A DNA stretch of 64,000 nucleotides, taken from Goodfellowiella coeruleoviolacea. Its GTDB lineage: Bacteria; Actinomycetota; Actinomycetes; Mycobacteriales; Pseudonocardiaceae. The DNA is taken from positions 18,033 through 82,032 of the forward strand of contig NZ_JAMTCK010000010.1 of assembly GCF_024171785.1 (NCBI RefSeq). The letters are read 5' to 3'. The position numbers and the translations under genes are program-made. Below the pieces are notes generated by a model that was not told where the DNA came from, did no database searches, and saw only the letters and a program-made list of their open reading frames with translations. Positions 59,601 to 64,000 of this stretch are shown in pieces (the stretch's first letter is position 1; each line of letters starts with the position of its first letter).

Positions 59601-62600
59601 GAACCCGGCCGCCCACGCCGCGCCGGCGTGTCCTCGTTCGGCATCAGCGGCACCAACGCCCACGTCATCATCGAGCAGCCCCCGGCGGCCGACGGCCACG
59701 CCGAACAGCCGGCCCGGCCGCCCGTGCTGCGCTCGCCGATCGTCCCGCTGCCGCTCTCGGCCCGGTCCCTGCAGGCCCTGCGCGCCCACGCCGACCGGAT
59801 CGCGGGCGTGCTCGCCGCACCGCAGGCCGCTGCCCTGGCCGACGTGGCCCGCGCGCTCGACGACCGGCACGCCTGGGAACACCGCGCCGTCCTGCTCGCC
59901 GAGGAACCCACCCCGGCCGCGGCCGCGCTGTCCGGCTTCACCGACGACCTCGTGACCGGCGTGGCCCACGGCGACTCCCGGGTCGTCTGGGTCTTCCCCG
60001 GGCAGGGCGCGCAGTGGCGGGGCATGGCCCGCGAACTGCTCGACACCTCACCGGTTTTCGCCGCGCGCATGCGCGAGTGCGCCGAGGCCCTGCGCCCGCA
60101 CGTCGACTGGGAGCTGACCGCCGAACTCGACGGCCCACTCGACCGGGTCGACGTGCTCCAGCCGGTCTCCTGGGCCGTGATGGTCTCACTGGCCGAGGTC
60201 TGGCGCAGCGCGGGCGTGCGGCCAGCCGCCGTGATCGGGCACAGCCAGGGGGAGATCGCGGCGGCGGTGGTGGCGGGTGGGTTGTCGCTTGTGGATGGTG
60301 CGCGGGTGGTGGCGTTGCGCAGTGCGGTGATTCGGGATCGGTTGTCGGGTGGTGGGGGGATGGTGTCGGTGGGGTTGTCGGTGGGGGAGGTGGAGGAGCT
60401 TCTTGGGTCGTGGGGTGGTCGGGTGTCGGTGGCGGCGGTGAACGGGCCGGGGGCGACGACGGTGGCGGGTGAGGTTGGGGTGTTGGGTGAGGTGGTGGGG
60501 GAGTGTGTGCGGCGGGGGGTGCGGGTGCGGCGGGTCGAGGTGGATTACGCGTCGCATTCGGCGCAGGTGGCGGTGGTGGAGGGGGAGTTGCGGGAGGTGT
60601 TGGCGGGTGTGGTGCCTGGGGTGGCCCGGGTGCCGTTCTTCTCGACGACTCGGCCTGGTCGGCTCGACACCACCGAGTTGACCGCCGACTACTGGTACAC
60701 CAACCTCCGCGAAACCGTCCACTTCGGACCGACGGTGCGGATGCTGCTGGACGCCGGCTACGGCGTGTTCACCGAGATCAGCACCCACCCCGTGCTGGTG
60801 CCGGCCATCCGCGACGCCATCGAGGAAGGCGAGTTCACCGCCCACGTCTCCGGCACGCTGCGGCGCGACGAGGGCGGGGCGCGACGGCTGCTCACCTCCT
60901 TCGCCGAGGCGTGGGCGCACGGCGTTGCCGTCGACTGGTCGGTGCTGCGGCCCGAGGGCAAGCCCATCACCCTGCCCACCTATCCGTTCCAGGGCAAGCG
61001 GTTCTGGCCCTCGGCACCCACCCGCACCGACCAGGTCGGGTCCGAGCTGTGGCGGGCCGTGGACGCGGCCGACGTCACCGCCCTCGCGGCGGCGCTGGGC
61101 CGACCCGCCGACGCCGCGGTGGCGGACACCCTCGAAGTCCTCGCCGGCTGGCGCGGCCGATCCTCGGCGGGCTCCTGGCGCTACGACGTCGAGTGGTGGC
61201 CGTGGCAGCCGCCAGCCGTCCCCGCACTCGGTGGGGTCTGGCTGCTGGTCGCGCCCACCGACGCCGACACCAGCGCCCTGCGGGGCCGGATCGAGGCCGC
61301 GGGCGCCGAAGTCCGCGCGCTCGCCGTCGACGCCGAGCGGAGCGCACTGGCCGAACGCGTGCGCGCGGCCGGCCCCGTCGCCGGAATCCTCGCGCTGCTC
61401 GACGAATCCGGCCCGGCGGACGCCCTCACCACGATCCAGGCCGTGCTCGACGCGGCCAGCGCCCCGCTGTGGTGCGTCACCCGCAACGCCGTGGCCGTCA
61501 ACGCCGGCGACCCGGTGCAGCCCGACCAGGCCGCCATCTGGGGGCTGGGCCGGGTGGCCGGTCTCGAACACCCGCACGCCTGGGGCGGCCTGATCGACCT
61601 GCCCGCCGCTGCCCCGGGGCGCTGCCTCGACCTGCTCTGCGCCGTGCTCACCCGTCCGGGCAACGAGCAGGAACTGGCCGTGCGCGACACCGGCGTGACC
61701 GTGCGGCGGCTCGTGCCCGCTCGACCGCGCCCGGCCACGCGACCGTGGCGACCGCGCGGCACGGTCCTGGTGACCGGCGGCACCGGCAGTCTCGCCGGGC
61801 GGGTGAGCCGCACGCTCGCCGAGGCAGGCGCGGAACGGCTGCTGCTGGTCAGCCGAGGCGGCGCGACCTCCGACGGCGTACCAGAACTGATCGCCGAGCT
61901 GGCCGGCACCGGCACGGCGGTCCAGGTCGTCGCCGCCGACCTGGCCGACCGCGACTCGCTGGCCGGGCTGCTGGCCGAGACCGACCGCAGCGGGCCGCCA
62001 CTCACGGCCGTCGTGCACGCGGCCGGCGTGAGCCGCAACGAGCCGATCGCCACCACCACCCGAGAGGTCCTGGCCGAGGCCTTCGCCGGCAAGGCCGACG
62101 GCGCCCGACACCTCGACGAACTGCTCGGCGACCGCGAACTCGACGCGTTCGTGCTCTTCTCGTCCGGCGCGGCGGTCTGGGGAGGCGCGGGCCAGAGCGC
62201 GTACGCGGCGAGCAACGCCTACCTGGACGGCCTGGCCGCGAGCCGGCGCTCGCGCGGCCACACCGCCACCTCGGTGGCCTGGGGCAGCTGGGACGGCGGT
62301 GGCATGGTCGACGCCGCCACGCGGGCCCGGCTGGCGCGCCAGGGCGTGCGCCCGATGGACCCGGCGGCCGCGGTCGCGGCCCTCACCACGGCCGTGGCCT
62401 GCGACGACACCACCGTGACCGTCACCGACATGGACTGGCCGGTCTTCGCCGACCTCTACTCGGCGGCCCGGCACCGGCCGCTGCTCGACGCCATCCCCGG
62501 CATCACCCGGGCGAGCACTGCCCGCGAGACCGCGGAATCACCACTGCGCGACCGGCTCGCCGGCCGCACCGGGCGCGACCGCGAGCGCGCGGTCGTGGAG

Positions 62601-64000
62601 ATCATCCGGGAGACCACCGCGCGCACACTCGGGCACGAGGACCCAACCACCGTCACCCCGAGCCGTCCCTTCAAGGACCTCGGCATCGACTCGCTGACCG
62701 CCCTCGACCTGCGCAACCGGCTCAACGCGCAGACCGGGCTGAGCCTGCCCGCCACGCTCGTCTTCGACCACCCCACACCGCTGGCCGCCGCCCGCTTCGT
62801 GCTCGAACTGGTCGACGGGGCCGAGGACGCCACGCCAGCCCCGGTCGGCGCGGTCGCCACCGGTGACCCGGTCGTCATCGTGGGCATGGCCTGCCACTTC
62901 CCCGGCGCGACCCACTCGCCCGAGGAACTGTGGGACATGCTGGCCGCCGGCACCGACGCCATCGGCCCGCTGCCCGCCGAGCGCGGCTGGGACCCCGGCG
63001 TCGAACTGGGTGACCACGCGCCGGTCGGCGGATTCATCGACGCGGCCGGCTTCGACGCGGCGTTCTTCGGCATCTCGCCGCGCGAGGCCGTCGCCACCGA
63101 TCCGCAGCAGCGGCTCGTCCTCGAAACCTCGTGGGAAGCGCTGGAACGGGCCCACATCGACGCGCACTCGCTGCGCGGCAGCCGCACCGGGGTCTTCGTC
63201 GGCGCGGGCGCGCACGACTACGAGAACCTGGTCAACGCGGCCGGCGACGACGGCAAGGACTACGCGCTCACCGGCGCGGCGGCGAGCGTGCTCTCCGGCC
63301 GGATCTCCTACAGCCTCGGTTTCGAAGGCCCCGCCGTCACGATCGACACGGCGTGTTCGTCGTCGCTGGTCGCCCTGCACCTGGCCGCACAAGCCCTGCG
63401 CAACGGCGAATGCGACCTCGCCCTCGCCGGTGGCGTGGCGGTGATGGCGACCCCGTTCGCGTTCGAGGCGTTCGCCCGGCAGCGTGGTCTGGCATCCGAC
63501 GGGCGGTGCAAGTCGTTCGCGGACGCCGCCGACGGCACCGGCTGGGGCGAAGGCGTGGGCATGCTCGTGCTGGAACGCCTGTCCGACGCCCGCCGCCACG
63601 GTCGACGAATCCTCGCCATCGTGGCCGGCTCAGCGGTCAACCAGGACGGCGCCTCCAACGGCCTCACCGCACCCAACGGCCCGTCCCAGCAGCGGGTCAT
63701 CCGGGCGGCACTGGCCAACGCCGGACTGACACCATCCGATGTGGACGTCGTCGAAGCACACGGCACCGGCACCAAGCTGGGTGACCCCATCGAAGCACAG
63801 GCACTACTGGCCACCTACGGCACCGACCGCCCCACCGACCGCCCCCTGCTACTCGGCTCCATCAAATCCAACATCGGCCACACCCAAGCCGCCGCCGGCG
63901 TGGCCGGCATCATCAAAATGATCCTGGCCATGCGCCACGGCATCGTCCCCGCGACCCTGCACGTCGACCACCCCACCCGCCAGGTCGACTGGACCACCGC
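50616..64000 (+). CDS. Giant type I PKS with KSQ loading module (3' end outside window)
   Basis: Open from the ATG at 50616 to the window end, about 4461 codons, no stop. Loading module: KSQ with Gln177 replacing Cys (DTAQSSS), AT with GHSQGE and VGYASH (methylmalonyl-like), ACP ([11 protein letters not shown] near 53.35 kb). Module 1: KS (DTACSSS), AT with GHSIGE and HAFH (malonyl), DH with [10 protein letters not shown] but NAVLL in place of DAxxQ (Asn at 56631-56633), KR with TGGTGGLG and B-type LDD, ACP (GFDSL). Module 2: KS (DTACSTS), AT with GHSQGE and VDYASH (methylmalonyl), A-type KR (no LDD, Trp before AYAASN), ACP (GIDSL). Module 3: KS (DTACSSS) cut by the edge. No N-terminal docking coil, as expected for the first protein of an assembly line. 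Confidence 0.95.
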   Translation, partial: MPTAAEGHDGAIAVIGLACRLPGADGPDAFWALLRDGVDAVTDTPEQRWDREPDPDGGRPAGTGRGGYLDQVDRFDAAFFGISPREAAATDPQQRLMLEMAWEVFEDAGIRPADVRGDRVGVFVGAIRDDYATLLHRRGLSAITPHSNTGVQRGIIANRVSYALGLTGPSLTVDTAQSSSLVAVHLAIESLRRGECATAVAGGVNLNLAPHSAVAGARFGGLSPSGRCATFDESADGYVRGEGGAVVLLKPLDRALADGDDVYAVIRGSAVNNDGSTDTLTAPSRAAQAAVLRAAHTASEVDSTEVQYVELHGSGTPVGDPVEAAALGEVFAPGRAAGDPLVVGSVKTNIGHLEGAGGIVGLLKAVLAIRHGRIPASLHFRTPNPRIDLDGLRLRVQTTTDGWPNPSAPLVAGVSSFGMGGTNCHVVLTQPPAVEAPAAEPTTRRATAIPLLLSARTPEALDGQADRLRALLATGADRTDVGFSLATTRTHFAHRAVLLGDDLATAVRGVADHAGEPVFVFPGQGSQWVGMGVRLWDTEPVFAEAMQRCAQALAPHVDWSLRDVLSDAEAMSRDDVVQPALWAVMVSLVELWRSYGVRPAAVVGHSQGEIAAACAAGILSLADGATVVARRSRMLRELAGIGGMLSIAVPVADVRPLLGDELSVAVLNSPGQTVVSGPLAPLARLRAGCEERGWRTRTVPVGYASHSGVVEQLEERLTAALAGLAPTEGEIPLHSTVTGEHIDGRALGAAYWYRNLRSTVLFGPVTAALVEAGHRVFVEVSPHPVLTLALDQAGDDLAVTGTLSRDHGGLDRFLSSAAALHVRGVGVDWTAAYAGTGAQRVKLPTYAFDRHRHWLADGDGPTPLPAGPATPRTAPATAPAAVPHDLLDLVLGQAATVLGHADPAAVDPAATFRDQGLESHTSVELRNRLAAATGLRLPTSLLFDHPTPVALAAHLRELTAAPPTQPAAAPAAADQPGAADEPIAIVAMSCRLPGGANTPEAFWELLVGEQDATSDFPGDRGWDLPDASASATTRGGFVDAARFDAAFFGISPREAVAMDPQQRLLLETSWEALERAGIVPASLRGSDTGVFVGVMYHDYAARLDTTDSPVEGYALTGTAGSVASGRLAYTYGLHGPAVTVDTACSSSLVALHLAAQSLRAGECSLAIAGGATVLATPGVFVEFSRQNGLSPDGRCRSFAEDANGTGWSEGAGVLVLERLSDARRNGHPVLALVRGTAVNSDGASNGLTAPNGPAQQRVIREALTRSGLSPADVDVVEAHGTGTRLGDPIEAEALLRTYGTGRRGEQPLWFGSAKSNIGHTQAAAGVAGVIKTVLALGHGVVPRTLHADQPSSRIDWESGAARLASRTRPWPATDHPRRAGVSSFGISGTNAHVIIEQAPDAVRAPDAAAPAGPLPWVLSARTPEALRALAQGLAAAPRHDPVAVGRALATARTTDFEHRAVILGDHLDGVRALAAGAPGPITGTARAGRVGFVFSGQGSQRVGMGRELHATYPVFAAAFDEVCAAFDGLLPRPLREVVFADEAALDRTEFTQPALFAVQVALYRLVTSWGLTPDYLAGHSIGEIGAAHVAGVLDLADACAMVAARGRLMQQLPPGGAMASLTAPVERARELVAEHADVVGIAAVNGPAATVVAGAEDAVERIARRWREQGGKAKRLRVSHAFHSPLMAPMLDAFADVLTGLTFRPPTVEIVSGTPGADLTDPAHWVRHVREAVLFHDAVRALAARRVTTFIEIGPDGTLSSMADGDGWIPALRPDRPEPEAVLTALATAHVTGAAVRWSTGFGQGAAAELPTYPFADTRYWPAAPLLDAPVTLADSDELLFTGRLSATDRPWLLDHTADGTASLPGTVFVELALRAGEHAGLATLAELTLHTPLPVTADHPVPIQVRLGGPDASGARELTVSARDATGTWTRQASGVLTAEATSVVPGPAAWPPAAAAPLDVADADEHGLHGLWRDADGAVWAEVSLPPALRTDASAHLLHPALLNAVLLAIDLSGLAGPRQPGAGPLLPFAWSGVAVAARAATTLRVRLTAVDGGIALTATDDAGLPVVAVESLSTRAVRATTTAGRDLYVVDAVPVALPPAGESDVTVLDLRGHPDVHEATHAALAALRQHLAGAGVAAVLTRDDLAGSAVRGLVRSAQTEHPGRLVSVLADGAVDLAAVLASGEPEVHVSNGAAAVPRLRPAGNPVTTTPPRFTPDDTVLLTGGTGGLGALLARHLVTAHGVKRLLLLSRRGPHAPGVPTLLADLAALGASATVVAADAAEREPLAAVLAQHPPAAVVHVAGVLDDGVVESLTPQRIDTALRAKTDAAIALHELTAGLDLSAFVLFSSISGLVGLAGQGNYAAANASLDALARARRAQGLPATSLAWGLWTQPDGMGGALGEADLARFGRIGITPLPAADGLALFDAALCHDEPVLAPVRLDPRAISVAEPPAVLRGLRRRPVRRAVSAAGGGAAGGGTADTFAHRLARLPEAQRPEAVLDLVRAQAATVLGLPSTGRVDPDRAFREIGFDSLTSVELRNRLAAATGVPLPAAILFDHPTPARLSTRLVELLSDQPPAAGDPTTAPPVAARAAGDPIVIVAMACRFPGEVSTPEQLWDVVAGGRDVITPLPADRGWDPAVIDPTLATPGSTYTTQGGFLTGADRFDADFFGISPREALAMDPQQRLLLEVAWEAVERGGIAPATLRGSDTGVFVGTSFHDYSTLLDPAAVREAEGYALIGSLASVASGRLAYTLGLEGPAVSVDTACSTSLVALHLAARSLRTGECSLALAGGVTVLATPQPLSELASQRALATDGRCRPFSADAAGFGMAEGAGVLVLERLSDARRNGHPVLAVVRGSAINSDGASNGLTAPNGPSQERVVRAALADAGLAPSEVDVVEAHGTGTALGDPIEAQALIATYGAADRHEPLWLGSVKGNIGHTQAAAGVAGVIKVVEAMRHGVLPRSLYAENPSPHVDWASGAVRLLDADRPWEPGRPRRAGVSSFGISGTNAHVIIEQPPAADGHAEQPARPPVLRSPIVPLPLSARSLQALRAHADRIAGVLAAPQAAALADVARALDDRHAWEHRAVLLAEEPTPAAAALSGFTDDLVTGVAHGDSRVVWVFPGQGAQWRGMARELLDTSPVFAARMRECAEALRPHVDWELTAELDGPLDRVDVLQPVSWAVMVSLAEVWRSAGVRPAAVIGHSQGEIAAAVVAGGLSLVDGARVVALRSAVIRDRLSGGGGMVSVGLSVGEVEELLGSWGGRVSVAAVNGPGATTVAGEVGVLGEVVGECVRRGVRVRRVEVDYASHSAQVAVVEGELREVLAGVVPGVARVPFFSTTRPGRLDTTELTADYWYTNLRETVHFGPTVRMLLDAGYGVFTEISTHPVLVPAIRDAIEEGEFTAHVSGTLRRDEGGARRLLTSFAEAWAHGVAVDWSVLRPEGKPITLPTYPFQGKRFWPSAPTRTDQVGSELWRAVDAADVTALAAALGRPADAAVADTLEVLAGWRGRSSAGSWRYDVEWWPWQPPAVPALGGVWLLVAPTDADTSALRGRIEAAGAEVRALAVDAERSALAERVRAAGPVAGILALLDESGPADALTTIQAVLDAASAPLWCVTRNAVAVNAGDPVQPDQAAIWGLGRVAGLEHPHAWGGLIDLPAAAPGRCLDLLCAVLTRPGNEQELAVRDTGVTVRRLVPARPRPATRPWRPRGTVLVTGGTGSLAGRVSRTLAEAGAERLLLVSRGGATSDGVPELIAELAGTGTAVQVVAADLADRDSLAGLLAETDRSGPPLTAVVHAAGVSRNEPIATTTREVLAEAFAGKADGARHLDELLGDRELDAFVLFSSGAAVWGGAGQSAYAASNAYLDGLAASRRSRGHTATSVAWGSWDGGGMVDAATRARLARQGVRPMDPAAAVAALTTAVACDDTTVTVTDMDWPVFADLYSAARHRPLLDAIPGITRASTARETAESPLRDRLAGRTGRDRERAVVEIIRETTARTLGHEDPTTVTPSRPFKDLGIDSLTALDLRNRLNAQTGLSLPATLVFDHPTPLAAARFVLELVDGAEDATPAPVGAVATGDPVVIVGMACHFPGATHSPEELWDMLAAGTDAIGPLPAERGWDPGVELGDHAPVGGFIDAAGFDAAFFGISPREAVATDPQQRLVLETSWEALERAHIDAHSLRGSRTGVFVGAGAHDYENLVNAAGDDGKDYALTGAAASVLSGRISYSLGFEGPAVTIDTACSSSLVALHLAAQALRNGECDLALAGGVAVMATPFAFEAFARQRGLASDGRCKSFADAADGTGWGEGVGMLVLERLSDARRHGRRILAIVAGSAVNQDGASNGLTAPNGPSQQRVIRAALANAGLTPSDVDVVEAHGTGTKLGDPIEAQALLATYGTDRPTDRPLLLGSIKSNIGHTQAAAGVAGIIKMILAMRHGIVPATLHVDHPTRQVDWTT
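60250..60660 (+). other. AT core with foreign codon use inside module 2
   Basis: From just after the GHSQGE motif to about the FFSTTRPG segment, codons switch from the local C-ending pattern (GTC, GGC, CTC) to GTG, GGT, GGG, TTG and GAT, with long G/T-rich runs on the coding strand. Both borders are sharp. The stretch contains the YASH specificity motif. The reading frame is intact, so it looks like a recombined AT core rather than an error. Confidence 0.75.
63331..64000 (+). repeat. Inverted copy of a PKS KS segment (arm 2)
   Basis: Part of the third-module KS, nearly identical to 41311-41980 in opposite orientation (partner position is 105311 minus x). Identity reaches the window edge, so the duplicated part probably extends further, perhaps into the AT. 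The arms are about 21 kb apart. Confidence 0.85.

Noticed and set aside
60290..60620. G/T-rich run that might be a tandem repeat or CRISPR-like array
   Set aside because: There is no repeat unit of constant length, and the frame encodes a normal AT.
60186..62474. Minus-strand frame of about 762 codons with a His/Pro/Arg-rich part
   Set aside because: It is antisense to the AT and KR of the giant PKS. The odd composition mirrors the codon-use shift of the AT block.

Overview
The window is high-GC (roughly 70% or more) actinobacterial DNA. The codon use, the sugar ABC system without its own ATPase, the MmyB-type regulators and the modular type I polyketide synthases (PKSs) all fit a filamentous actinomycete, perhaps Pseudonocardiaceae; the family is an inference. 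No tRNA, rRNA, CRISPR array or insertion sequence was seen.

Region 1 (about 0-22 kb) is carbohydrate and general metabolism. It holds a secreted protein of unknown function, an APH-type kinase, a secreted GH92 mannosidase, a class IV aminotransferase and a lone P450. A LacI-controlled sugar uptake operon (binding protein plus two permeases, no ATPase) faces a divergent glycogen-debranching-like enzyme, with two matching operators between them. Next come two similar units, each an SDR oxidoreductase operon divergent from an MmyB-type HTH regulator with a 15-17 nt palindrome between them. A truncated FAD monooxygenase and a secreted GH10 xylanase with a CBM2 end this part.

Region 2 (about 22.2-64 kb, running off the right edge) is part of a modular polyketide cluster. 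On the minus strand lie a bimodular PKS (31371-42572), a monomodular PKS (26428-31371), a large LuxR-type (LAL) regulator and a methyltransferase. On the plus strand lies an operon of crotonyl-CoA carboxylase/reductase (CCR), KAS III and 3-hydroxyacyl-CoA dehydrogenase, the gene set known to build unusual alkylmalonyl-CoA extender units. A P450 with a small coupled protein follows on the minus strand. A second, canonical CCR, a small beta-rich protein and a giant PKS gene then run rightward. The giant PKS starts with a KSQ loading module, has two complete extension modules and enters a third at the window end.

Predicted chemistry: a KSQ loading module (probably propionyl starter), then module 1 (malonyl, beta-hydroxy; DH dead) and module 2 (methylmalonyl, A-type KR). 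The minus-strand genes contribute a malonyl module giving an alkene, a malonyl module with full reduction, and a methylmalonyl module whose KR is degenerate and should leave a ketone. No thioesterase is in the window, so the assembly line is incomplete here. None of the six readable AT domains carries an obvious ethylmalonyl or long-chain signature, so the AT that uses the special extender probably lies beyond the right edge or is one of the atypical ones. The PKS genes also show mosaic evolution: a near-identical inverted KS segment in the two divergent synthases, and an AT core with foreign codon use.
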